DNA of 64,000 bases, taken from positions 62,001 through 126,000 of the forward strand of contig JBAJFE010000046.1 of assembly GCA_037903355.1 (NCBI GenBank), in the 5' to 3' direction. The stretch comes from Trichuris trichiura (lineage: Eukaryota > Nematoda > Enoplea > Trichinellida > Trichuridae). This document shows, piece after piece, positions 47,534-60,986 of the stretch; position 1 is the stretch's first letter, and each line of letters starts with the position of its first letter. The notes beneath the pieces are model-generated. The model saw only the letters and a list, made by a program, of their open reading frames with translations, did not search any database and was not told the origin of the DNA. Made by a program: the position numbers and the translations under genes.

Positions 47534-50150
47534 TTATACTTGACTTGGAAATATACAGTTCTTAAGAACCATTCCATTCAACTGCATTTGTGACGTAACA
47601 GCGCTCTTGACAAAGTCGAAAATGTCAGTTGCGTACTCAGTCGGTTCAGCGTCGTCATATTTTGGCAATTCATACACTTCTCTGTTATGACGATGAACTG
47701 GTTTCAATTTCAAATCGTAACATTTGTCATTCCAACGTACGGTAATAATTAGACGTTCGTCTTTGCTAAGCCGAAAAAGATAGTCACCTGAATTGTTCAA
47801 TAATTCGAGCGCTTTCTTTTTCCCAATGCGTTCGTGGCACCAAAGGAATCTTCTGTCATCATCTTCAAACAAACAGTATTCCCTGCAGAGAGAACGCCGA
47901 TGAACGGGCTTTAGCAGGCAAATTTCGTAACGTAGGTTTTCTCCATTGTCCAGAATCTGAAATTGTTTTCTGAATTTCAGTTTGCGGCTGAGTATACGCT
48001 TTTGAAAGGTTTTCATCAAATTGAAAGCTTAAGGATTACGTGTCGGTAACTTAAAACGATAGTCCAACCAGGGGAATAATAGCCAACGTAATTATTGCCA
48101 ATGGAAACATCAGAGAGGCAGTGTATGTGCGTCTTTACAAGGCGAATAGGCATGCAGCTTTTTGAAACGGTCAAGGCTGACCGTTGATCTACTGGTCGAG
48201 CTCTGACCTATCGATTGCAAGCGCAATCGATTATGGACAGGGAAGAACCGCTTTAAAAAAACTTATAGTGGTAATCAATCTGCTTTGAATAGTTCAGTTT
48301 GTATCTGACCAAAAGTTTTATTCACGCAAGTGCTTACCTGAACTGGTTGGTGTGATGTCTCATAGTAATTGATCAGTTCGTCCACGGTGCCGAATTTTTG
48401 CGCAGCATCTGCATGTTTTATTTGAAAGAATCCTTCCTGATTCTTTGTAATGTGCACGTTGTAGGCGATTGTTTCCTTTTCTGTGATCCAACAAACTGCT
48501 AACATAAGCTTCTTCGTTTGAACGTTCGTATAAAGCAAATATTCACCAGATCTTTGAAGATTGAGCACAGCTTGTGCATATGACAGCCGACCGAAGTAAG
48601 TCGTCAGAGCGTGCAGCGGACGCGGTGCCATTCTTGACTGAGCAACTCTTTCACGCTCCAACCGTTCCGTCTCTTTCTTTACCCCGCCAGGTAATACCTC
48701 TATTATTTTTCTCACAGCCATTTGACCAGTTTTGATCGGTTTCACGAAGCAAATACCGTGAACTATTGCCCTAGCTCGAGCACATGATTTAATCAATTGA
48801 TCTAATGATTCAACCGTCTCCGAAGGTTCACCCTCTTCAACTCGTGGAAGCGTCCAGCGGCCTTGCTTGTTTGGGCGAAATTGCAATATGTACAAGTATT
48901 CTTCCCATCTGACAACGAATCGGTGGCAATTTTGGTTTTCCTCCTTTCCAAAAAGGATGTAGTCGCCGTTGCGGGTTAGAGCGGACGCAATAGATTTGAG
49001 TGGAGAACCTATTGGGTGAAAGTAGGCCCATGTATCCATTTTTGAACTTTTCTCCAAAAGCAACGGAGCTCGATACTCAGGGTCGAAAACTGGCTTGCGA
49101 AGATAGCATGGAGAATCCGTCGATTTCTGAAACAATGTACGAAATAGCTGCATGTTGATCATACTACAAATGTAGGTGGAATAATCAGATTAGTTGAAGT
49201 ACACTTTGATCGAACTCTGGGAGGTGTTTATCATATTGTTGCAGTAATCATGGTCTTAGTTTCCTGGCGTGCGGCAAGTACCATCCACTATGATATTATA
49301 AGATGAGGCAGTAGCATTGCAGGAGAAGAGCACTTGCACGTTAAAGTCTTCAAAGTTTGAAATTGAACTTTTTAGGCACGTTATTCTATTATCCTGCTGC
49401 ATCTGCGTAGACATGTTTAAACAGTTACCTGTACGTCTATACTCTCAGTTGCATAGAACTGAATGAGTTGACCAATCGTAGTGAACTTTTCTCTCGAATC
49501 TTCTGGATGAAAAAAGAAGTATCCCCTTGAGTCATTTTTTATAGGGACCATTTGAATGTTGTCACTTTCGTCTCGTGCACACAATGTAGCTTCGCTGTGA
49601 TCATTTAAGTTTAAGAAAACCAGATAGTCTCCTTTGCAGGTGATTTTTTCTTTTAACTCTCCTGGATATTTACGATAATGGTAATAAGGCAGCTTGCATA
49701 GTGGAATAGAAATGTTTAAATAAGCAGGTTCCATTTCCATTAATGCACTAACTGATGAAGGGGCGACCTCGTTAGCAAAGAAAGGAGCCTTTCTTGTCCA
49801 TTCTGCGTCGCTGAAAAAAAAGCGCTTTAATTGCTTGTTTCACTGAGCTTACTGTACTTTTCAATGTTGCGTTGATGTACCAGCTCGGAGTGCTTCTTCG
49901 TTGCCTGCGCGGAAGTTGTTTTTTCAATGATATTCTCATTTCCAGTGAGACTAGAAGTGCCTTTTTTGTTTGAATCTTTTGTCATTACCTGGCCAAGTGA
50001 AGCAACATCGTTTTCATTCAACATGTTCACTTTTTTTGCAGAAACTTCCAGATCTTTCACTTTCGTTAAAATTCCCTGCTTGACCAATGTTTCAGACGAA
50101 TACTTTTCAACCACGTTGATTACTCCCAATTCAGTTTTGTTCTCCGTCAT
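47534..50150 (-). CDS. Multi-SH2-like protein, copy A (four SH2 domains)
   Basis: Not a family I can name. Exons on the minus strand 50150-49853, 49802-49429, 49126-48338, 47956-47534 give 627 residues in frame. After a polar N-terminus of about 130 residues come four SH2-like domains: about 137-224, 257-350, 399-487 and 525-615. Each has the SH2 pattern of an aromatic/His entry (KLPYYH, WAYFH, TTYFGRLS, FLWCHERI), a helix, then G-D/E-Y-L-x-x strand B and a later helix with FTTIGQLIQFY or FGTVDELINYY. The strand-B Arg that binds phosphotyrosine is replaced by Phe162, Phe283 and Tyr423 in domains 1-3 and kept as Arg549 in domain 4. No kinase, SH3, membrane segment or other domain is visible, so an adaptor or scaffold is the likely role. 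The upstream tandem neighbour at 51457-56091 is a paralogue in the same orientation. Confidence 0.8.
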
Positions 50151-51456
50151 TTTGTATCTAAACTACAATGCTCAACCGTCATTGTATCCACGGAGAGCTG
50201 TTGTGGGCGCCACTCCCAAAATAGCCAACAGCCAGTGCGATATGCTTTTAGTTTAAAGCGTCAGTTTATGGATTTCTTGTTGGTAGCAGCCTTAAACTTG
50301 AGTATACAACGTCAGGTATCATTAGCTGTTATTCATGTTATTGCGTAAAGGGTAGGATTTGTATCATATGAGCAGCCATTTTAACATTTATTTCAGCAAT
50401 ATTTCAATCACCAAGTGGGATGGATTTCTGCGAGTTGTCGTCGCACTTTACTAAGGTTTATGTTTCGAAAGAAGCACTTTAAAAATATTGTTTAATATTC
50501 AGATGTACAGATGGTTTCATTTAAAACGGTTGTAACAGAGCAGTGCAATCTGAAGACCAACAAATAGCTCTGGGGACTTGGCTTTTGGGGACTTTCCCAT
50601 TCATATTTTTGTTAAGATGAATTCTTTTCTGCCCATGTCGTAACTAAAATTAATTCAAGCCGTCGCGAACATAGAGGGGTAAATCCTTCAACCACTCGGA
50701 TTATAAATTTAGCTAAGTATGTATATTACCCGTAACTGTGGAGATAAGTTTTCGTGGTACCCTCACTTTGCGGATTTAATACGTATTGATAGCTTTTTTG
50801 GATCTTATTGCGTTTTTGTCCAGAAGGTGGCTACCTGTGACATCGTTCTCCACGTAACCTCACACCATTGCGCTGATTGATGATCCAGTTACTGATATTG
50901 ACCAACTCACGCCGAACATAAAGCAACAGTAAAAAGATTGCGTTAGCAGCTGTGCCGGGAAACGTTACACTAAGCTTTTTCCGGTTTATTGGAACGCGCG
51001 CTATCACTAATGGGATTATCGCACTTGTTTTTACGTATCCTATTCATTCAGCATAACCTATTATATGAGTATTCACATTCCGGGCAGAAACATGATAGGA
51101 TCTGCTTTCTTAAATTAGAAGTTCTCCGTAATTCTGAATGTTCACGCATGTTGGGGATAGGAGCCTCAGAGAGTTGTCAAACAGCTTTCAAGGAAAGTCT
51201 CATGAAACGTAACGGGTTCACCGTTACATTTAGCACGTTGCGCTTAAAAGGTGTCTATGATAACTACGCTTCATAGCTGCAATTACGTTCAGGCTCGATT
51301 CATACTTTAAGCCACTCTGAACCTCAATTGGCTTTTATTTTTTCTTAGGAAACGTCAGTTCTCTCTGCTATTGCTAGTTGCGGTGATTTGTTTTCCTATC
51401 CCAATGAAAAATCACAGATTGTAAATTGTAATTGTGTATAGTTTCGATGCATTTTC
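50151..51456. other. Intergenic between the two multi-SH2 paralogues
   Basis: 1.3 kb holding the promoter of copy A and the 3' UTR of copy B. No further gene seen. Confidence 0.45.
51334..51339 (-). terminator. Likely polyadenylation signal of multi-SH2 copy B
   Basis: AATAAA on the minus strand, about 120 bp after the copy B stop codon. Confidence 0.4.
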
Positions 51457-53060
51457 TCAGGAAAGCCTCCCGAGAAATTTTTTTGGCGACTCTGAATTGC
51501 GATTTGAAACTGGCCGTCTAAGGACAGCTTCATGAAATTGAAACTCGCATGTTACTGCACTTCTTATGAACTCAGCTAAGCTCAGAACGTATTCGGTCGG
51601 CTCGCGTTCGTCCGCTTTTGGAAGCGGATAGCCGTTCCACAACGTTTCGTTTGGTCGAACAATTATGTCGTAGTAGTGTCCATCCCAGAAAACTGATATC
51701 ACCGTTCTTTTTGCCTGGTTGTCCCAACGGAGCAAGTAGTCCCCATTGTGATTGAGTTTCCCATAGGCTTCCTCTTTGGTGAGGTTTTTGTGAAAACATT
51801 CCATTTGTGTGACATCGTTTTCTTCAATAGCGTAGAAACGTTTGAAATACTCCAAGTTCAGCACTTCATTCGTCAAATAACCACAAAGAACTTCGGCTGT
51901 TTCCTTGTCATTGACCTATTTAAGTTTATGGTAACATTAAAAGTAAGAGCAACGCATGAATGCTTACTTCTATTGGTAAGTGATACATTCGATAATACTC
52001 TAACAGTTCTTCGATTGTTGAAAGCCTTTGTTGTGCATCGTAAGGTTTGATGTAGAAATATCCGTCTTCATTCCATTTGATCGGAACATGCGCATATTTC
52101 AGAGATTTGTTCAATTCAAGGCACAGTGAAAGAGTTACGATTTTGCTCCCTTCGTCTAGGTAAACTAAATAATCACCGCAAGTTACCAAATTTTTTTCTG
52201 CCGTTTTTGCAGATATTTTTCCGTAATAGTAAGGGAGTGCATGTAGAGGTCGAGGGGCTTTTCTACCTGTGAACTTTTGGCCTTTATGCACGAGCTTTCG
52301 CAAACTTCTGTCTTGTGGTTTTGACATATCTCCCACACTGTTTGCGTCACTGTTCACTAGAACTGGTTGTAGCAACATGAAACCGCAACTAGCATCCTTT
52401 ATCCGTGTCAATGACTTCAGCACTTGATCAACTGTCGTAACTGTTTCTTCTGGTTCGTCCAATTGTGACCGAGGTAGTTTCCACCGTTTTTTATCTCTGT
52501 TTTGTTCCAGGCGGAAAGCTGTGTAGGTGTCGCCCCATTTCACCAAAACCGTCTTCAAACTGCTATCGTTTGCGTCCCCACTCAGTAAGTAGTCACCGTT
52601 GGTCCTAAGATGTTGGCACAAATATCTTAAATCCTTTGTGTGCGTGGTGAAATAGCACCATTTCTGTGAATTGGTCGTTTCTTCGATTAGTAAGCCTTTT
52701 TCAAATTCTGGGTCAATCAGTGGATAACGGAGCCGCGCTTTCAGCTTCTTCAAAACCTAGAAGAAATGAAAGTTAAATATGATCTTCAAATATTAGCAAG
52801 TCTACAATAGTAAAACAATAACGTAATGGTTGATGACGGATGCTTACCGTGACATTCGCTTAACGATAGTTTTTAGTTAAAACATCTAATAGTGTAGTGT
52901 CATTCAGAGCTTTCGGCATCTTCAGGCCCCGTCGCCAGCGGAATAGGTTGGGCGATGGTGCTTAAGTAAGTGCAGCGAGCAACCTTCTTGACCCTCATCG
53001 TTCATCCCTCCCTCAACCTCTTACGCTGACGAGGGGACCTACAGTTCTTAAAACGCCTGA

Positions 53061-53098
<38 letters not shown>

Positions 53099-56091
53099 GC
53101 TGTTGTTGTTTTTACTATGTTACACATATCAGTAAACAAATATTCCTGCAAAAGTCAGCCGTGGAAGCATGCACGTCCGCTACAAGAAATGCGGTCTTCA
53201 AACGTAATCGTTAATTTTCTTAAAAATGGACTTGAAGACGGGCTGAGAGTTTTAGGTTGACGCTAGATTTAGTGACGCAAGCATGAGCGCACATTTCTTT
53301 CTACGGAAACAACCATTTGCCATAACAGATAGAACGGCTATACAATAAATACTGAAAACTTTCGGATAGACCTTGAGCTGAAGGCTCATTCTTATACTAT
53401 GAGCATTCAAAAGACGGTTGTTTCTATGGAAAGAAGTGAAGCCTTACATACTTATTGCACTATAGTCCATCATTTTAATGGTTGTTTTCCGTTTCTTATT
53501 CAGAAAGTTGCAATTTTCCAACGTTCAGTAGGTACCCTTCTTCTGGGTAACAGTTGGACTATTGGAAAGTGAAATTTGCTTTTGCAGTTTTTATACAAAG
53601 AAGGTATTAGTCAAGAATAATGAAGAGAGGAAATAGTTGAAACACAGCGAGTTCAAAGCACGCATGCTTGCTGTCCTTAAGGATGAACAAATGACTTTCT
53701 CATTATCGATGATTGTGAAATCCCTGTGAAAGGAACACACTTATAGGAACATGAAAATTGTGGAGCTTCTTTAAATGAATACTGTGGGCATTATCCTTCC
53801 TGGTTTCTAGTTAATACCAGGAGGGTTGGCTATCGATAATGAAAGACTGCATATTTTATCTTGGCAAGTCGGTACTTGCTCTAATGGCGTTCATCCGTTA
53901 AACCCATCGTTGTAAATATTTGCCAGGGAAATTAGAAAGTTTTTCAATAATCTGAACAGTATTGTTTTTAAGCATTTCTCTGGGTAGATAAATACTTTTC
54001 TTGTTATATAGCTGAAATGACTTCGTTTCAATTTATGATTTTGTCGCTAAAAGCGCAAAGCACTTGTTTATGTCCTTATAAATTTGCCTATTTTATGGAG
54101 CCATTTTAGACAGAGAACTAGTTTATTCGATTGATTGAGCAGTAACGACATTTGTTGATTTTTCAGGAAGTGCTTCTTTAACAGTACATTGCAAAGAAAA
54201 CTTTTTAGTGAAGTAGTGATCATATTGGAAATCGAACCTTTTCTGAAGACATGCAGATGGGCAAACGTTTACCACTTTTGGTATCCCTTTTGTTAAAAGC
54301 TTTGTTATTACAAAAATGGAAAACGTTTTGACTATGCACTGATGATTCAAGCACCGTCTCAATTGCAGTATTGTAAAACTGTTTTTGCAAGAGTGCAGTT
54401 GCATTGAAACGTGAGAAAGATTCACGCTCTTAAAGTTGGCTACTTGAATGAACTAGGTGATTTTACAATGCTTTGAGTACGTTGGTCTTTGGTCTGCGGT
54501 TTATTTATAAATTCAGTTTACTGTAACTCTTCCTGGCGCTGAGAAATATCGCACGCCTAGAGAGTTTAAGTTTTTTTTCAGCGCAGCTCAATTGACAGCA
54601 GTCATCACAATCAATCCATTTTTCAATTACTTAATTGCTAAGGGGCAGTTTCGAGTTATCTGCCGATAAAGGGCTGTTAACCAATAAGAGGAAGTTTAAG
54701 CTATTTCTAGTTTTCTTTGCGTAACAGTCAGACACTAAGTAGTTTTTGGCTCCCCCTAGTGAAAGCTACTTAGCCACTTCAGCCTATCTCAAATGCTGAT
54801 CAGCAGCTGAATTTACGATCATGAGCAATGGTTTGAGAGTAATAAGCACCTGCTATTCTGTTAAGCAGACGCTGTAGGTAATCTTTTCATCGAACCTATC
54901 AGCATAGTTCTGATAATCATATTGTCATTATTATTGTGCAGACTGTGTAGGCTGTTTCTGAAGTTAGTGTTCGTTCAACCTGGCTAGTAGTAAGCGTGAT
55001 TATGACTAGGTGAAATAGGAGTGCATTCACGTACAGTATGCCTGAGCAGGTTTATATTAATAATGGATTGGCATAAGGAAGAAAGCAGCAGCTTTTGTGT
55101 TTTGATTGAACATTTAAGTGTTGGAACTTTTGCATAATTTCTTGTCCAAGTCAAATGTACACAGTTATCCCGTTTCAGTTTTTCTTTTGACTTTCCGCTG
55201 TTGACGGATTATACTAATGACGGAGCAAGTTTCCTTCCTTAACACACGCCCCTTAATTAAACTTTCCGTAATAGGGTCGCTTCCGTGAGTAGGCAGCAAG
55301 ATGTATGTACTCACTGTAAAATCCCACGCCCTTAATTGGTTTCTCAATATGCCATAAAGTCGCAGACCTTTCTTTTCATACAATTCTATCTTCTATCAAA
55401 TGCCGTTTGTTACCTAGGAGAGCGAAATCGTTTCCTTACTTTATCCACATTGCAAAACCTCGGACCTTTGCTTTTTTCTATCAGTAGTTTTGCGGCTGAT
55501 AATTTACGCTAATTTACTTACTTTAATTGGGATCTGTCCTTTGTAGTAGTGATTGATTAATTTGTCTATGGTTGTGAAGCAGTAATTTGAATCACTCTTG
55601 TGCAACATGAAGTGGCCATTTTGGTTACGTTCAATAGCGATGCTGCTTAGAATTCCTTCGTCATCACGCACTAATAATGTGACTTCGTATTCGGCGTCGC
55701 TATCAAGAAATAGTAAGTACTCGCCTACCGTTGAAGGCAAGTAGGTCAAATTCTCTAAGTTATTGCAACCGTGGTAGTAGGGTAGTTTGCATAGCGGTCT
55801 CACAGCAAAGTCATGGAGCATTTCCTCCTCTTTACATGGAAAGTTTTCGTTCCAGGAAATTGCTTCACGTGATGTCGTACCAAGGGTGTTTTCGGTAAAT
55901 GAGGGCCATTCATTTAAGCAATGTCTTGTTGGGTGATCATATTCAAAGTCTTTGAATAGCATACGATGTATGATCAGATCGCTGGTTTCTGAAACTTCTT
56001 CACAGTTTCGCAATGTGAAAAGTTCACCTTCTGGTTTCCGTTTCGTTGAATTAAGTTCGCGTTGCCCTAGTGATTGGTCATTTTTGTCCAT
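51457..56091 (-). CDS. Multi-SH2-like protein, copy B (four SH2 domains)
   Basis: Paralogue of copy A. Exons on the minus strand 56091-55522, 52756-51968, 51915-51457 give 605 residues. The first exon encodes a polar N-terminus and SH2-like domain 1 (CKLPYYHG, GEYLLF), the 789-nt middle exon domains 2 (WCYFTT, GDYLLS) and 3 (LPYYYGKIS, GDYLVY), and the last exon domain 4 (FHKNLTKEEA, GDYLLR). The strand-B Arg is replaced by Phe128, Ser249 and Tyr389 and kept as Arg516 in domain 4, the same pattern as copy A. The middle exon is exactly as long as exon 3 of copy A and both borders are phase 0. Copy B lacks the small N-terminal intron of copy A. Its 2.8-kb first intron carries an ATT microsatellite and a small inverted repeat. 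Function inferred only: adaptor or decoy for phosphotyrosine proteins. Confidence 0.8.
53064..53098. repeat. TTA/ATT microsatellite
   Basis: About eleven TTA units within the first intron of multi-SH2 copy B, followed by TGTTG repeats. Confidence 0.85.
53290..53441. repeat. Small imperfect inverted repeat
   Basis: Arms of about 25 bp near 53290-53317 (TTTCTTTCTACGGAAACAACC) and 53413-53438 (GGTTGTTTCTATGGAAAGAA) pair with two to three mismatches. It may be a decayed MITE; no similar copy was noticed in the window. Confidence 0.45.
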
Positions 56092-59000
56092 AGTTTTTGT
56101 CGCTTAAGTATCACGTTCTTGTCCCTTAAGTTTACCCCATCAATGTGATCATTTTTTGTAGTACCTGTTGCTTTGCGAAAGTTTAAAGTGCTGGCCATTT
56201 GCGATGTTCAGGATCTGATAAATTAAAATGGCTGAACAACCTTGCACAGTTTAAATAACTGTACCTTTTCTGTCTGTTTCCGGCAGCTTTTCTTTTTATG
56301 GTTGTAAACGTTTCTTGTCAAGGTGCAATGTTAAGTTACAATCCAAAAACAAAATGAAACCTTTTAATAGTTATAGGAACTAACGGTTCTTAGCCGTGTT
56401 TACCTACCGGTTCTTAGCTTTCTCTTTGTGCAAACCATTGCTTTTTTCAAAGATGTACCAGCACCGAATATTTCCCGTAGTACCATTAATTCACTGTGGA
56501 GTATGTTACGCAAGAAAAGAAAAACTAGAGGAAATAGGGAATTAATTTCTAGCGAGCAAGCAGCTGCAGTTGCTTATCACCTGTTCCAACAATTTCTACC
56601 CATTTGATTCTCAAAGCTTCATAACTATTTTATTATGACCTTTTATATTGGTAATTCTTCAATTAGTCTCTGGTGAAATTATGCCTACAACGGTCTACCT
56701 CTCTAGTAAGAGATACTATTAGCTTCGACTCGAAGTAAGCTAATATTTAAAAGGAAGTTTGAATCTCTTTAAAGGTCTTATGCCGCTTCGTATTGGTGAA
56801 TGGTGACTGTTTTTAAATAATGAGACAACCAGTTTGCGGTTTGAGCGAGCTTACTGTCCTTTGTAGTAGGAAGAGTAGATGTGTTTGTCATTTGAGCCGG
56901 TTATGTAATCTGTTCAATTTGCAATTGATGCCGCCTTTTGACATACAGCTTCTGTCTGTCACCGCTCCGCATCCTTGGATAGAAGTTTCATATGTATCGT
57001 AGTTTTGTTCACCTGTAAAATGCATCTCATTTCATCACAGCTCCTATATTCAGCAGACCCATGTTGCGTGCTAACCACTAGGTGCTTAATCCTTGTTTGG
57101 AACGCATAAGGAAGAATTTAAGATTCATACCAATATCGATCAGCAGTAGAATGATACATGAACGATTGAATCACTGAGCATGCCGAAGTAATAAACACCC
57201 GATAACGTTAAAATTTGTAATTAATATTGCGCTGACTACCAAGAAAGTAATGTATTAGTATTACGATAAAATGAATTTGTGTTCACGTTAGGCGTTATCC
57301 AGTTTGCGCGGTACTTACGAAACTGATCAGAGAGAAACACCGCTTAGTCTGTTTGTAATCTCAATTGTAACTGATTATAACCATTGTGTCTATACCGCAA
57401 GACGATGTATTTCCATGAGTATGCTGACGAAGGACCAGTAAGGTGTCAAAGCTTGGGTAGCACCTTCTTTTGAATATTATTTTAAGAGTGAATGCCAAGT
57501 CTTTTCTTTCGCTAAATTTGAATAATTAGTGTTACGTATCTGCCTCAAAGCAATTGAAACATACCAACCAAAGGAACGCAATAATCTGAACAGTTAGTGA
57601 TAATGAAAATGTAAACTCGGTGTATTGACAGCTAATTGCCGTACCGAAAAGTTTTTTTCGTTCTGCGTTTGCATGAGCACCTTCATTTAACAGGCAGCGG
57701 AAATAAGCTTGTACTTTAAAGTAGTTTATCAGCATTCTGTGCAACTGGTGGCGCTTCATTCCAGTGCGTCAGTTGCTGAACTTTGAGCGAAGGTATTTCT
57801 TGGTCTCTTCAATGTTGTTTACAGTCGAGAAAGCGTTTTTTCCAAATTTCAGCAGTGCTAAGCTGTTAACCAGTCAGTGAGTTAATTTGTGAGCTTTATG
57901 TAACCAAAAGCAATACGCTGATGATACGTTGCATGTATTCTGAACGTTCTGACGATGCTTGGTGAAAGAAGCTACGATGGGAACATTATAATTCTCGGAA
58001 TTCTCTTTCCGTTTGCATCCTATTTTCTGTACAAACGGTGTCATTGAAGCATTGCAAAAATAAGCTAGAATAAGTAATTCGTTTCTTATAAAAATTTTTT
58101 GCAGAATTTCCAACCCGTTTTTAAAAATTTTTAGACGAAATAATTTTTAAAAAACCCGTTAAGAAGAAAAAGAAAAAAGAGAATAAGCAATTTGCTGTTT
58201 TCACAATTCTTACGGGAAAAAGATCAGGTTTATTTCAACGTCACTGGAGGGCATTATTTATTATTGCGCTTTAGGAATTCTTCAGAGCGAGGCCTTTATC
58301 TTATTCAAAAAATTCGATGCCTATAAAATACTGATACGTGTTTTGTCAGAGCATTTTTAATTACCACAGTTATTCGGAAAGAAGTTCATCTGAGCGGTTC
58401 CTTCAAACCTCGTCACGCTTATGCGAATGTTAGTACTGTTAATTGGGAAAAGTCAATTGCAAGACGGTTTTGAACGTTGATCTCAAGTCAGCATTGAAAA
58501 CGGACCAAACTAACTCCTGAGGGTTTGTCTTTCGGTGTATCGTAGGACGGTTTAAAATTTGGTAAAAAGAAAAACAAGTTGCTCTCATTTGATATCTTTT
58601 AGGCTTTCCTCAAGTTTTTTGTCAATTGGTCACCGTTAAGCAATGGTATTAATAATGAATTTTATTCCTTTAAATTTCTACGCAGCTCAAATAGGATTTG
58701 TTTCCTGAGAGCTGTGATTTTTCTTTACTTTTTTACAGCCGAATTGTTTCTAAACCTGGTTTATTAGGTCTGCAGTTGCCAAAAAGTATTTGTCTTTCCT
58801 TGCTATTAGGCAGTTTACATTTACTGTTGGTCTGTCAAAGCCACTATTGATAGTAAAGCAGCAAGTAGTACCGAAAGACCTGAAGTTTGTTTGCGGTAGA
58901 TTCAGCTGTCCGTATTTGCTGATAAGCTACACAACCATGTGCTGCCTTTTACCTTGAAATCTCCGGTACAGACTTTCTGTCAGTACCAACTGCAGTGAGG

Positions 59001-60986
59001 CTATTTTATGGAAGCAGTAGTATAGGCTTGTTTTAAATAATGTGGAGTCAGAAAACAGCTACTTCTACATCTCGACATGCAAATTAATCTTTACGCTAAT
59101 GCTGTACAACAATTGATAAGACTTCAACAACACCAGTACATAAGCACGCGAGCATGTGAAATAGAGAAATTGACCGCCCTATTGTAATCAGCGCTTAATT
59201 TACGATTTCAGTCAGATGGACGAAACTCAATGCGTAACTGTTCCATTGAATACTGTCAACTGATCTTTGCCATAGGAAACTTGCGTCACAGAACGCGGCA
59301 GACTTTCTTAATTAAAGTGTTAAGAATTGGTTCTAATAATTAGACAACAAACGTTTGGGAAGGCAACTGCCAGGACAGAAGAGAACTTCAATTTTCAGTG
59401 ATTAGTTTCGTTTCTGTATCAAATATCTGATAGAAATGATACTCACGAGTTGGTGGGAAAACACTTGTTGCACCTGTGTATGTCTCCCTACCTGTGAATG
59501 CTTATTTTAGTACACTTAGCGTTTGTTTTTTGATTTAACTAAATTTTAACGTTAGCGACCTGCATTTATTCGTTCACCAAAGGATTACTTCGTTGTGATG
59601 TGTACTGAAAGACAATATCAAGTTACCAGGTTTAATTTGTTCTTTTCTCTTTCTATTGCTGGTCAATAATGAACTCATCAGGCGAATTCACTTATTACCA
59701 ACCAGCTGAGTTGCAGTACGATCTATGAACCGTCAATAATGTGCTTCAATTGTACGCCATTAATTTCTCACGTGCAACGTCTTCTTGACGCCCCACCGAC
59801 ATTGTAATGAACTTGTTGGAGACTTAGTGTAAGCGAATTAGTTTGATTGAATGATATTAAATTTAAGTCGTATTTAACGCTCAGTAATTTTTACGTATCA
59901 GCGAACTTGGCATGAACGGCTGTTCTGCGTCGACTGTCGCTTCTGAATTGTTACCAAAAATCAAAGGCAATATTTAAAAGTTTGCCTAAGAGTATTGGCA
60001 TTTGGTAAGAGTAGCGAGAAGAGAAACTTTTTCGTCATGTCCAAACTTTTTCAACTTCCTTTGGTATGCGTCTAAGTTTGTGCTGATTCAGTAGTACATT
60101 GTCGATACATTATGTTGATGATGAGCTAATATTATTATAACTTAGGAACGATGAATCTGGCCGTTGTGCGTTTGACGTTAGTCTGCTTGTGAATTTTTTG
60201 ATCGCTGAAAAGTGAGCATTGTTGGATGTAGGATTGCTGACAAAGTCAACAAAATGACAGCCAATCTTTAAACTAGGTAAGCAGTGCATAAATTATCTTT
60301 TCCTACCTTTTTGCGAAAGTAGGCAATGTCTGCTTTCTATTAAAGTTTGTAACGATTGGAAGGAGCTTGTGAAATTTTGCTGCATCAGTTTCCTGCGCAG
60401 CAGGTTCTTCTCGAATAGATAGTGCAAATTAAGTCCGCAACGCGAATGTAACGCCTTAGTGATACCGTTTGGGCTCAAAGCACGTTAGAATTCCATGATA
60501 TTTTTTAGCGTTTACCGTTTAGGCATGTATGGTTAAAATAGTGGACTTCGTTGCCTCAGTTTTTCTGTTCGTAATAGACGTAGTATTTATTATCTTATAT
60601 TGTTATCTTTGAGCATACATATTGGTTAAATTCCTGAAGGTTCCTCTATATGCTGAAAACAGGGAAAGGGAAACCTCAAAACGTAAAGTATTTGCGGCTG
60701 ATTTTTTAAATAAGGTATTCTTCAGTTTTTTGAGGTTATCTTTATGCAGCCGCACATGTCTTTATTTAACTATGAAAAGGATTGACAAAACCAATAAATA
60801 CAATGTTAAATCCGCACAATACCAATTCCGCTAGATCAGTATTCTTTATTGTTAGTATTAATGTGCCATACTTGTATAATATTTAGTTTTTCTTCACCTG
60901 CTCTAGGAATTTCGGAGATTACTTGTTAAGTATCCTTGTTGTATTTAACTGGACTTCTATTTCTTTCTTTGCTTTGGATCTCTTAG

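Noticed and set aside
45096..53536. The same 17-mer AACGTTCAGTAGGTACC at 45096 and 53520
   Set aside because: Similarity does not extend beyond about 17 bp and no inverted ends are seen; could be a tiny repeat scrap.
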